This document shows, piece after piece, positions 27,266-35,574 of a stretch of 64,000 nt of DNA (position 1 is the first letter of the stretch; every line of letters starts with the position of its first letter). The position numbers and the translations under genes are program-made. A model generated the notes under the pieces. The model ran no database searches. It saw only the letters and a program-made list of their open reading frames with translations, and had not been told where the DNA came from. This DNA comes from JANNAT01 sp031384605 (GTDB lineage Bacteria; Pseudomonadota; Alphaproteobacteria; Rhodobacterales; Rhodobacteraceae): the NCBI GenBank assembly GCA_031384605.1, contig JANNAT010000078.1:17307-81306 (forward strand), written 5' to 3'.

Positions 27266-28620
27266 AAATCCGCCCGCAACCGCGCGATAACAGCGCGATA
27301 TTGGGCCACAACCGCGCCCCGTGCAATGTGCCGCCCGCCCGTCACAATATGGCGCCCCGCCGACCAGACATCAGCAACCATCCGGTCATCGCCGGCAAAA
27401 ATATAGGTGTCCAGCAGCGTATCGCCCGCAGAGGCCGCCATATCAGGCCCCGAACAATCAAGGCCCATCAGATCGGCCCAAAGCCCCACGGCAATCGCCC
27501 CCGATGCCCGCCCCGCCGCTATTGCCCCGCCTTCGCAAGCGCCTTGATACAAAGCCCGGCCCGTTGATCGCGACGCATCGGCCAACATCGCGCGGCCCTT
27601 GTGCGACAGGCGCTGCGAATATTCCACGCTGCGCAATTCGTCCGACAGGCTGATGCGGACATTGCTGTCGGACCCCACGCCGAACCGCCCGCCCGCACCG
27701 ACGAACCGCACGCCGTCAAAGATGCCATCGCCCAAATTTGCCTCGGTGATCGGGCATAGGCCGGCAATCGCCCCGGACGCGGCCATGCCGTTGGTTTCAA
27801 CGGGGTCCATTTGCGTGGCGTGGATCAGGCACCAGCGTTGTGACAGGTTTTGATTTTCCAGCAGCCATTGCACCGGGCGCGCACCGGTATGGGCCAGAAC
27901 CTCAGCCACTTCGGCACTTTGTTCGGCTGCGTGAATATGGATTGGTGTGGTGGGCTGCAGACCTGCGGCTATTGCAATCCCCGCCGGTGTGGCCGCGCGC
28001 AACGAATGCGGGGCGACACCCAGCACAGTATCGGCCGGCAAATCCCGCACCGCGTGGCGCGCAGCGTCCCACAGCCGTGCAAACCGATCCGGATCATTGC
28101 CAAAGCGCAACTGCCCGGCGGACAGCGCGCGCCCATCACAGCCGCCGCGTTCATAAAGCACCGGAAGATGCGTTAACCCCAGCCCGGTTTGCGCCGCCGC
28201 CGCTGCAATACGCCCCGACATTTCTGCCAGATCACTGTAAACCCCGCCCCCGACTGCGTGATGCAGATAGTGAAATTCGGTGATGGCCCCAAACCCCACT
28301 TCGGCCATTTCCATCATCACCATGGCGGCAATCGCCTGCACGTCATCGGGGGTCAATCGGTCCAGAAACCGATACATCAGGCTGCGCCAAGTCCAGAAAC
28401 TGTCTTGCCCCGGCCCGCGCGCCTCGGTCATGCCGGCAAAGGCGCGCTGAAAGGTGTGGCTGTGCAGGTTCGCGGCGGCAGGCAGCAGGCAATCCACGAT
28501 CTGGCCCGCCGGTTTTGCACCCGTTGTAATCGCCGCAATCCGGCCATTGGTAATTTGCACCGCTACATCCGCCGCCCAACCCATGGGCAGCAACGCGGTC
28601 TTGGCATGCAAAATGGTCAT
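27262..28620 (-). CDS. hutF: Formimidoylglutamate deiminase
   Basis: The enzyme turns N-formimidoylglutamate into N-formylglutamate and ammonia, which marks the five-step histidine pathway. The amidohydrolase metal motif is AANLHSHTFQRAFAG near residue 50. Later come HIHAAEQ, CLIHATQMD, CPITEANLGDG and FGVGSDSNVRISL, all typical of HutF. With the start at 28620 (MTILHAK) it has 452 residues, a normal length, and AAGAG lies upstream. The next enzyme, N-formylglutamate deformylase HutG, is not in this window. Confidence 0.9.
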   Translation of the reverse strand: MTILHAKTALLPMGWAADVAVQITNGRIAAITTGAKPAGQIVDCLLPAAANLHSHTFQRAFAGMTEARGPGQDSFWTWRSLMYRFLDRLTPDDVQAIAAMVMMEMAEVGFGAITEFHYLHHAVGGGVYSDLAEMSGRIAAAAAQTGLGLTHLPVLYERGGCDGRALSAGQLRFGNDPDRFARLWDAARHAVRDLPADTVLGVAPHSLRAATPAGIAIAAGLQPTTPIHIHAAEQSAEVAEVLAHTGARPVQWLLENQNLSQRWCLIHATQMDPVETNGMAASGAIAGLCPITEANLGDGIFDGVRFVGAGGRFGVGSDSNVRISLSDELRSVEYSQRLSHKGRAMLADASRSTGRALYQGACEGGAIAAGRASGAIAVGLWADLMGLDCSGPDMAASAGDTLLDTYIFAGDDRMVADVWSAGRHIVTGGRHIARGAVVAQYRAVIARLRADL

Positions 28621-28641
28621 GGCGGCTCTCTTGACGGAAGG

Positions 28642-28659
28642 ATTATGTGCAGACATAAT
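28642..28659. promoter_or_regulatory. Candidate HutC operator in divergent hut promoter region
   Basis: ATTATGT and ACATAAT form a 7-base inverted repeat with a 4-base centre. This suits a GntR/HutC dimer (GT...AC core). It is in the 69-base gap between the divergent hutF and hutI starts. A further half-like CAGACATAAG lies at about 28671-28680. The call is from symmetry and position only. Confidence 0.6.
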
Positions 28660-28689
28660 AACCCAAAGCACAGACATAAGGCAAGCCCG

Positions 28690-29889
28690 ATGGCGATTCT
28701 GCTGACCGATGCAACGGTGGCCACGATGATCGGGGGATATGGCCTGATTGATGGTGCTGCGGTGGCCGTGGTGGGCGATAAAATCGCCTGGGTTGGGCCT
28801 ATGGCCGCCATCCCCGCCGCCCATGCCGATCTGCCGCGTCATACCTGCCACGACCGCCTGATCACGCCGGGCCTGATTGATTGCCACAGCCATGTGATAT
28901 TCGCGGGCAACCGCTCGGCCGAGTTTGAGATGCGGCTGAACGGCGCGACATATCAAGACATCGCCCGCGCCGGGGGCGGTATTCTTGCCACCGTCACCGC
29001 CACCCGTGCAGCATCCGAAGATCAGCTGCTGGCGCAATCCCTGCCCCGCGTTGATCAGATGATCGCCGCTGGGGCCACCACCATCGAAGTGAAATCGGGC
29101 TATGGCCTGACAGTTGACGCCGAATTAACCATACTGCGCGCAGCACGCCGGATTGCGGGTTTGCGCAAGGTGCGGGTGGTAACAACCCATCTGGCTGCCC
29201 ATGCCATCCCCCCCGAATACACTGGCCGCGCCGAAGCCTATATTGATCAGGTGGCAATCCCGTCGGTGCGCGCCGCCCACGCCGAAGGCTTGATCGACGC
29301 GGTTGATGCGTTTTGCGAAGGCATCGCGTTTTCGCGCGATCAGGTTAAGCGGCTGTTCAGGGCCGCCCGCGATCTGGGCCTGCCGGTCAAGCTGCATGCC
29401 GAACAACTGTCTGATCTGGGCGGCGCGGTTCTGGCGGCGCAGTTCGGTGCGCTTTCCGCCGATCATCTGGAATATCTGGGCGCGGACGGCGTGGCCGCAA
29501 TGGCGAGCGCAGGCACGGTGGCGGTGATCCTGCCGGGTGCGTTTTACACCCTTCGCGAAGCCCAACTTCCCCCCATTGCCGCCCTGCGCGCCGCAGGTGT
29601 GCCGATGGCGGTGGCCACCGATTGCAACCCCGGATCATCGCCGATGACCTCGTTGCCACTGGCGATGAACATGGCCTGCACCCTGTTTCGGATGACCCCG
29701 CTTGAAGCGTTGGCTGGCACCACAACCCACGCCGCCCGCGCCTTGGGTCTGACCGATTGCGGCACCATAGCGCCGGGGCAGCGCGCCGATCTGTGCCTGT
29801 GGGATGCCAGCAATCCGGCGGAATTGTCATATCGTATCGGGGCAACCGCCCTGCAATCACGCATGTTCGGAGGCCGCTTTGACGCCTGA
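28690..29889 (+). CDS. hutI: Imidazolonepropionase
   Basis: The enzyme opens the imidazolone ring to give formimidoylglutamate, the third step of histidine breakdown. It has the amidohydrolase metal motif LIDCHSHVIFAGNR near residue 67, EVKSGYGL, KLHAEQLSDLGG, SADHLEYLG and ATDCNPGSSP. With the start at 28690 (MAILLTD) it has 399 residues. The longer open frame upstream overlaps hutF antisense and has no family likeness. hutH begins before its stop codon, so the two are translationally coupled. Confidence 0.93.
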   Translation: MAILLTDATVATMIGGYGLIDGAAVAVVGDKIAWVGPMAAIPAAHADLPRHTCHDRLITPGLIDCHSHVIFAGNRSAEFEMRLNGATYQDIARAGGGILATVTATRAASEDQLLAQSLPRVDQMIAAGATTIEVKSGYGLTVDAELTILRAARRIAGLRKVRVVTTHLAAHAIPPEYTGRAEAYIDQVAIPSVRAAHAEGLIDAVDAFCEGIAFSRDQVKRLFRAARDLGLPVKLHAEQLSDLGGAVLAAQFGALSADHLEYLGADGVAAMASAGTVAVILPGAFYTLREAQLPPIAALRAAGVPMAVATDCNPGSSPMTSLPLAMNMACTLFRMTPLEALAGTTTHAARALGLTDCGTIAPGQRADLCLWDASNPAELSYRIGATALQSRMFGGRFDA

Positions 29890-31405
29890 AATTCTGATCC
29901 CCGGTGCCACCACTTTGGCGCAGCTGGAACGGCTGTATCGCAGCGATACCCCCGCCGTTTTGCACCCATCCGCCCGCGCCGGGATTGAGTCGGCGGCACT
30001 GGTGATCGCCCGCGCAGCCAGCGGCGGCGACGCGGTTTACGGGGTGAATACCGGGTTTGGCAAACTCGCCAGCCTGAAGATCGCCGCCGAAGATACGGAA
30101 ACCTTGCAAAGAAATCTGATCCTGTCGCATTGCTGCGGGGTGGGTGATCCGATGCCCCGCAACATTGCCCGGCTGATGATGGCGCTGAAACTGCTGTCAC
30201 TGGGGCGCGGGGCGTCGGGCGTGCGCTGGGACATCATCGCGCTGATCCAAGGCATGCTGGCGGCAGGCGTCACCCCCGTTATCCCCGCCCAAGGGTCGGT
30301 CGGGGCGTCGGGGGATCTCGCCCCGCTGGCCCATATGGCAGCGGCGATAATCGGCGAAAGCCAATGCGACTATCGGGGCACGGTGATGCCTTCAGCGCAG
30401 GCTTTGGCGCAGGCGGGTCTGATGCCGCTGGTTCTGGGGCCAAAAGAGGGTCTTGCCCTGATAAACGGCACGCAGTTTTCCACGGCCTACGCGCTGGCGG
30501 GGCTGTTCGACGGCTGGCGCGCGGCGCAATCGGCCTTGGTGACGTCGGCGTTATCAACCGACGCGATCATGGGGTCAACAGCCCCCTTGCACCCCGAAAT
30601 TCACATCTTACGCGGCCATGCGGGCCAGATTGAGGCCGCAGCGACAATGCGCACGCTGCTTGATGGGTCGGTGATCCGCGAAAGCCACCGCATCGGCGAT
30701 ACCCGCGTGCAAGACCCCTATTGCATCCGCTGTCAGCCGCAGGTCACTGGGGCCGCGATGGACGTGTTGCGCATGGCCGCAGCCACCTTGCAGATTGAGG
30801 CGAACGCGGCCACCGACAACCCATTGGTTCTGTCTGATGGCATCGTTTCGGGCGGCAATTTTCATGCCGAACCGGTGGGCTTTGCCGCCGATATGATCGC
30901 GCTTGCGCTGTCGGAAATTGGCGCGATTGCCCAGCGTCGGGTGGCACTGATGGTCGATCCGGTGTTGTCGTTCGATCTGCCCGCCTTCCTGACCCCCCGT
31001 CCCGGCCTGAATTCCGGCTTTATGATTGCCGAGGTGACAACGGCGGCTTTGATGAGTGAAAACAAACACCTCGCCCACGCCACAGTGACCGACAGCACCC
31101 CCACTTCGGCCAATCAAGAAGACCATGTCAGTATGGCCGCCCACGGCGCGCGCCGTCTGATGCGGATGGTGGCAAACCTGAACGTGATTTTGGGGGTCGA
31201 GGCGATGTGCGCGGGCCAGGGCGTGGAATTTCGCGCGCCGCTGGTCACATCCGTGCCTTTGCGGGCGGTTCTGGCCCGGCTGCGCCAGGATGTGGCCACG
31301 CTGGGCGATGACCGCTATCTTGCCCCTGATCTGGCCGCAGCAGCCGATCTGATCGCCACGGGGGCATTGGTTGATGCCTCGGGCATCATCCTTCCAACTT
31401 TATGA
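29879..31405 (+). CDS. hutH: Histidine ammonia-lyase
   Basis: This enzyme turns histidine into urocanate. The self-made MIO cofactor comes from the Ala-Ser-Gly of GSVGASGDLAPLAHMA near residue 143. YGVNTGFGKL (residues 53-62), QDPYCIRCQPQV and DNPLV are further family motifs. The start is set at a TTG at 29879, five bases after GGAGG, giving 508 residues; the only upstream ATG in this frame is far inside hutI. A TTG start may lower its rate of synthesis. Confidence 0.92.
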   Translation: MTPEILIPGATTLAQLERLYRSDTPAVLHPSARAGIESAALVIARAASGGDAVYGVNTGFGKLASLKIAAEDTETLQRNLILSHCCGVGDPMPRNIARLMMALKLLSLGRGASGVRWDIIALIQGMLAAGVTPVIPAQGSVGASGDLAPLAHMAAAIIGESQCDYRGTVMPSAQALAQAGLMPLVLGPKEGLALINGTQFSTAYALAGLFDGWRAAQSALVTSALSTDAIMGSTAPLHPEIHILRGHAGQIEAAATMRTLLDGSVIRESHRIGDTRVQDPYCIRCQPQVTGAAMDVLRMAAATLQIEANAATDNPLVLSDGIVSGGNFHAEPVGFAADMIALALSEIGAIAQRRVALMVDPVLSFDLPAFLTPRPGLNSGFMIAEVTTAALMSENKHLAHATVTDSTPTSANQEDHVSMAAHGARRLMRMVANLNVILGVEAMCAGQGVEFRAPLVTSVPLRAVLARLRQDVATLGDDRYLAPDLAAAADLIATGALVDASGIILPTL

Positions 31406-31412
31406 GGCCCCG

Positions 31413-33092
31413 ATGACCCGCCACAACACCCGTGATATCTATCCCGCCACAGGCACCGAGATCACCGCGAAAAGCTGGTTAACCGAAGCACCGATGCGGA
31501 TGCTGATGAACAACCTGCATCCCGATGTGGCCGAAAACCCGCATGAACTGGTGGTGTATGGCGGCATCGGCCGCGCCGCGCGCACGTGGGAGGATTTTGA
31601 TAAAATCGTCGCCACCTTGCGCGATTTGAATGATGATGAAACCCTGCTGGTGCAATCGGGCAAACCGGTGGGCGTATTTCGCACCCACAAAGATGCTCCG
31701 CGCGTGTTGATCGCCAATTCCAATCTGGTGCCGCATTGGGCAACTTGGGACCATTTCAACGAATTGGATAAAAAGGGTCTGGCGATGTATGGCCAGATGA
31801 CCGCCGGGTCGTGGATTTACATCGGCACCCAAGGCATTGTGCAGGGCACCTATGAGACGTTTGCCGAAGCGGGCCGCCAGCATTACGGCGGCAATCTGAC
31901 GGGCCGCTGGATTTTAACGGGCGGTTTGGGCGGCATGGGCGGTGCGCAACCGTTGGCGGCGGTGATGGCGGGGGCGTGCTGTCTGGCGGTGGAATGCGAT
32001 GAGACGCGGATAGATTTTCGTATCAGAACCAGATACGTAGATGCCAAAGCTAACACTTTGGATGAAGCACTGGCGATGATCGCGGATTGGACCGCGCGGG
32101 GCGAGGCGAAATCGGTGGGCTTGCTGGGCAACGCCGCCGACGTGTTCCCCGAACTGTTCGCGCGGATGCAGGCAGGCGGCATGCGCCCCGATATGGTGAC
32201 AGATCAAACATCCGCGCATGATCCGCTGAATGGCTATCTGCCGCAGGGGTGGAGCGTGGAGCGCGCGAAAGCGGCGCGCGAAAGCGATCCCAAATCAGTG
32301 GAACGCGCCGCGCGGGCGTCGATGCGCACCCATGTTTCAGCCATGGTTGATTTCTGGAATGCGGGCGTGCCGACGATGGATTACGGCAACAACATCCGCC
32401 AGGTGGCGCTGGACGAAGGGCTGGAAAACGCCTTCGCTTTCCCCGGTTTTGTGCCCGCCTATATCCGGCCCTTGTTTTGCAAAGGGATCGGCCCGTTCCG
32501 CTGGGTGGCCTTGTCGGGCGATCCGCAGGATATCTACAAAACCGACGCGGCGATGAAGAAACTGTTTCCTGATAACAAACATTTGCACAATTGGCTGGAT
32601 ATGGCCGCCGACCGGATTGCGTTTCAAGGCCTGCCCGCCCGCATTTGCTGGATTGGTCTGGGAGATCGGCACAAGGCGGGGCTGATGTTCAACGATATGG
32701 TTGCCAGCGGCGAGTTGAAGGCCCCCATCGTGATCGGCCGCGATCATCTGGACAGCGGCTCAGTTGCCAGCCCGAACCGTGAAACCGAAGCGATGAAGGA
32801 TGGGTCCGACGCGGTATCGGATTGGCCGCTGCTGAATGCCCTGCTGAACACCGCATCGGGGGCAACTTGGGTTAGCTTGCATCATGGCGGCGGGGTTGGC
32901 ATGGGGTTTTCACAGCATTCCGGCATGGTTATTGTCGCCGATGGCACGGAAGATGCGGCGCGGCGGATCGGCAATGTGCTGTGGAATGATCCGGCCACGG
33001 GTGTGATGCGCCACGCCGACGCGGGCTATGAGATTGCGCGCGATTGTGCAGTGGACCACGGGTTGCGGTTGCCGGGGATATTGGGGAATTGA
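31413..33092 (+). CDS. hutU: Urocanate hydratase
   Basis: The enzyme adds water to urocanate to give imidazolonepropionate, with tightly bound NAD. The sequence shows YGGIGRAARTWEDF, GWILTGGLGGMGGAQPLA (NAD-binding glycine loop) and DQTSAHDPLNGYLPQGW, all typical of urocanase. With the start at 31413 (MTRHNTRD) it has 559 residues, a normal length. GAGG lies seven bases upstream. It is the last gene of hutI-hutH-hutU; hairpin repeats follow. Confidence 0.95.
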   Translation: MTRHNTRDIYPATGTEITAKSWLTEAPMRMLMNNLHPDVAENPHELVVYGGIGRAARTWEDFDKIVATLRDLNDDETLLVQSGKPVGVFRTHKDAPRVLIANSNLVPHWATWDHFNELDKKGLAMYGQMTAGSWIYIGTQGIVQGTYETFAEAGRQHYGGNLTGRWILTGGLGGMGGAQPLAAVMAGACCLAVECDETRIDFRIRTRYVDAKANTLDEALAMIADWTARGEAKSVGLLGNAADVFPELFARMQAGGMRPDMVTDQTSAHDPLNGYLPQGWSVERAKAARESDPKSVERAARASMRTHVSAMVDFWNAGVPTMDYGNNIRQVALDEGLENAFAFPGFVPAYIRPLFCKGIGPFRWVALSGDPQDIYKTDAAMKKLFPDNKHLHNWLDMAADRIAFQGLPARICWIGLGDRHKAGLMFNDMVASGELKAPIVIGRDHLDSGSVASPNRETEAMKDGSDAVSDWPLLNALLNTASGATWVSLHHGGGVGMGFSQHSGMVIVADGTEDAARRIGNVLWNDPATGVMRHADAGYEIARDCAVDHGLRLPGILGN

Positions 33093-33100
33093 CCGGGAAA

Positions 33101-33220
33101 GGATGGGCAGCATTGCCCATCCTACGCATGCGGGTCGGGGATCAGCTGGATGATGGGCAGCATTGCCCATCCTACGCCCGAACGGTTGGCATGTAGCATG
33201 GGCAATTCTGCCCATCCTAC
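33101..33220. repeat. Three copies of an ATGGGCA...TGCCCAT hairpin repeat
   Basis: Copies are at 33101-33126, 33152-33177 and 33197-33220. Each has arms GATGGGCA and TGCCCATC around a 4-6 base loop, followed by CTACG or CTAC. The first can form a 9-base stem (GGATGGGCA). They fill the gap between the convergent hutU and metallohydrolase genes. They look like REP-type palindromes and could stop transcripts from both sides. Confidence 0.8.
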
Positions 33221-33231
33221 CACCCAAACCG

Positions 33232-34152
33232 CTACCGCCAGATCGGATTTGACCACGCACGTTTTCCCGCTGCATCCACCACCGCAACCCTGATCCACGG
33301 GCTGTTGTTCAAACGTGCAAGAGGCACTTCGGCGCGGGTCATAGCCACTCCATGCACGCCTTTGGCCCCGGTGCCTTGGCCCATGGCAATCACCGACGCG
33401 GCGGCCGAGCATTCGACCACCACCACATCGCCTTGGATGCGCACATCGCGCAACTCTGGCCCTTGGCTGGAATAGAAGTGCCCCGCCTTTAATGCCACAA
33501 GCAGCGCCTCGGGGGTGTTTTCGACCGATTTCACCATCACCCAGCCGCCGAAATGGTCAGGTTCATAAAAATGCGCGTCATCGGTGGCGATCATGGTTAA
33601 ATGCCGCCCCTCGGACAGCAAAAGATCGGCGATGGCAAAGCCGTCGGGCCGATCACATCCCGCCGCACAGCCGTGGTTATAAATCTCAACCGCGTGGGCC
33701 GCGGTGATGCTGCGTGCATCGGCCAGCGTTAACCCTGACCATTGCGGATGGGCGATGGCCACGAACGCGCCTGCCGCCACCGCGCGGGCAGCGATTTCCG
33801 GGCCGGTTTCCTGCCCCGGCACCGGCAGAAAATCGGGCGCATGGGACTGTGCAAAATCGGGCGGCAGGCCGACGGCCAGAATATGCCACAACTCACCATT
33901 CGCCATCGCCCCGGAATGCAGTTCAGCCCCAAGAATGGTGGTAAAGGCCGCATCGCGGAACGGCACGGTATCGACAATCGGATAGCCATAAGCCCCGATG
34001 AAATGATCGGTCAGGGCCAGAAAATCATAGCCCATCGCACGGTAGCGACGGCACACTTCTTGCGGGGCCAAGATCCCGTCAGACCGTGTCGAATGGGTGT
34101 GCAGATTGCCGCGCCAAAAGCGGCCGGGGGCGGTGAAGGCGGGCAGTTGCAT
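33232..34152 (-). CDS. CehA/McbA-type PHP-domain metallohydrolase
   Basis: A 306-residue PHP-domain phosphoesterase-like hydrolase. The metal motif is GNLHTHSTRSDG (residues 15-26), with FLALTDH near residue 45, FVAIAHPQWSG and MIATDDAHFY later. Family members cleave carbamates or phosphoesters; no substrate is evident here. It ends 12 bases from the hairpin repeat cluster and is 39 bases from the SDR gene behind it, on the same strand. Confidence 0.78.
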   Translation of the reverse strand: MQLPAFTAPGRFWRGNLHTHSTRSDGILAPQEVCRRYRAMGYDFLALTDHFIGAYGYPIVDTVPFRDAAFTTILGAELHSGAMANGELWHILAVGLPPDFAQSHAPDFLPVPGQETGPEIAARAVAAGAFVAIAHPQWSGLTLADARSITAAHAVEIYNHGCAAGCDRPDGFAIADLLLSEGRHLTMIATDDAHFYEPDHFGGWVMVKSVENTPEALLVALKAGHFYSSQGPELRDVRIQGDVVVVECSAAASVIAMGQGTGAKGVHGVAMTRAEVPLARLNNSPWIRVAVVDAAGKRAWSNPIWR

Positions 34153-34191
34153 GGGGGAAACCTTTTGCTAAGGGACGCGATCCTATGGGTA

Positions 34192-34929
34192 TCAGCCGCG
34201 CCCGATATAGGGCATATCGCGCGCCATAATCGTCATGAACGGCACGTTCACCTCTAAGGGCAGCCCCGCCATGTAGTGCACCGCATCCGCCACATGGGCG
34301 ACGTCCATCACCGGTTCCACCCGCATCTGCCCGTCGGCTTGGGCGACACCTTTGGTAAATCCCGCCGCCATATCCGTCAGTGCATTGCCAATGTCGATCT
34401 GCCCGCACGCAATATTGAACGCCCGTCCATCAAGCCCAAGCGTGCGGGTCAACCCCGTGACTGCATGTTTTGACATCGTATAGGGTGCCGATCCGGGGCG
34501 TGGCACATGCGCCGAGATTGAGCCGTTGTTGATGATCCGCCCGCCCTGCGGCGATTGGTGGCGCATCAGCCCGAAAGCCGCGCGCGCGCATAAAAACATG
34601 CCGGTGATATTGACGTTGTTAACCGCAAGCCATTGATCAACGGCGATTTCATCAATCGGTGCCGCAGGCGCGGACATGCCTGCATTATTGAACAGCACGT
34701 CGAGATGACCCCAGTCCGCCTTCAACGCGGCAAATGCAGCGTCAAGCTGCGCGGGATCACTGACATCTGCGGGCAAGATCAGCGCGCCCGACTGCCCGGC
34801 AGTTTCGCGCAAAGGCTCTGCCCGGCGGCCCAAAAGTGCCACGCGCCAGCCACTAGAGATGAATTTGCGCCCGGTAGCGCGACCAATGCCAGACCCTGCC
34901 CCAGTGATCAGAATGGATTTTTGTGGCAT
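34192..34929 (-). CDS. Short-chain dehydrogenase/reductase (SDR)
   Basis: A classical SDR of 245 residues. The cofactor loop is TGAGSGIGRATG (residues 8-19), NNAG lies near residue 82, the Ser is in NGSISAHV and the catalytic pair in YTMSKHAVTGL near residue 152. GQIDIGNALTDMAAGF is the C-terminal substrate loop. The start at 34929 (MPQKSILITG) is preferred over the longer frame. It is the last chromosomal gene before the integrated element. Confidence 0.85.
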   Translation of the reverse strand: MPQKSILITGAGSGIGRATGRKFISSGWRVALLGRRAEPLRETAGQSGALILPADVSDPAQLDAAFAALKADWGHLDVLFNNAGMSAPAAPIDEIAVDQWLAVNNVNITGMFLCARAAFGLMRHQSPQGGRIINNGSISAHVPRPGSAPYTMSKHAVTGLTRTLGLDGRAFNIACGQIDIGNALTDMAAGFTKGVAQADGQMRVEPVMDVAHVADAVHYMAGLPLEVNVPFMTIMARDMPYIGRG

Positions 34930-35258
34930 GACAGTCCCCAGCGATGATTGCGCGGCCAACATGGCGGGGCGCGGTGAAAAGGGCAAGACAGAGCAAGGCA
35001 GAGCAAGCGGTAAATGGCAAAGCTGCCGCGGTAAAGTTGGGTTCCGACCCTTCGATCAGACGGTTGGCATGCACTATTTTGACGATAAATCCCAGATTTT
35101 GACGATAAATCCTAGCCGGTCGGCAACGCTAAACTGCAACTCAGATTTCGAACGCATGGGCCGTTGCTGCATCAAACCGCAGATTACGTGCCGCGATCAG
35201 CATAAAACCAATACCACGCACCGGGGCACGATCAGCGGGGCATTAAAGGATTTGATCT
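34930..35258. other. Gene-free chromosomal flank of the element, with a spaced repeat
   Basis: I see no convincing gene here. A 17-base sequence ATTTTGACGATAAATCC occurs at 35076-35092 and again at 35096-35112, a 20-base period. The rest has no clear terminator or RNA. It would be the original sequence downstream of tRNA-Thr before the element entered. Confidence 0.5.
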
Positions 35259-35281
35259 AATGGTGCCCCCATACGGACTCG
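35259..35281. other. attL: displaced 3' end of tRNA-Thr
   Basis: The 23 bases here (AATGGTGCCCCCATACGGAC plus TCG) are identical to 47199-47221. The right copy includes the CCA, acceptor strand and T-arm part of a complete tRNA-Thr on the minus strand. This left copy is a fragment with no tRNA body, as expected for site-specific insertion into a tRNA 3' end. Confidence 0.93.
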
Positions 35282-35326
35282 TATTATATTATATATCAAT
35301 GGCTTAGGTGCAAAGAACCGAAAAAT

Positions 35327-35347
35327 CTACCAGCAACGCTACCAGCA
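35327..35347 (+). promoter_or_regulatory. Candidate integrase arm-type sites, left end
   Basis: CTACCAGCA occurs at 35327-35335 and 35339-35347, a 12-base period. The same nonamer with the same period recurs at the right end (47069 and 47081), and inverted at 47039. This is what is expected of arm-type integrase sites close to each att core. Confidence 0.7.
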
Positions 35348-35482
35348 AAAGATTTTTGTTCCCCGGTTTGGTGCCTTAATTTCAATAACTTAGCCGAAAT
35401 GGAGTCAATGGAAATGTGATTAGATACTTCTGGTGGCGTCAGCTTAGGGCCTGTATGATCAGAATCACCTAGAAACAGAAAA

Positions 35483-35529
35483 CCCCGCACGGCTGGTCAC
35501 CATGCGGGGCAGTGTTTCCCGAAGGAAAC
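35483..35529. promoter_or_regulatory. Two hairpins before the primase gene
   Basis: CCCCGCA (35483-35489) pairs with TGCGGGG (35503-35509). GTTTCC (35514-35519) pairs with GGAAAC (35524-35529) across CGAA. They lie 45 bases before the primase start, so they may be in its leader RNA or mark the end of a short transcript. The rest of 35282-35574 has no supported gene. Confidence 0.45.
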
Positions 35530-35574
35530 TAAATATCGGCGCTGAAACGCCTTCACAGATACCGGAGAATATCC

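Noticed and set aside
35296..35490. 64-codon minus-strand frame at the left end of the element
   Set aside because: It needs a GTG start inside a hairpin arm, has no ribosome site and runs over the arm-type sites.
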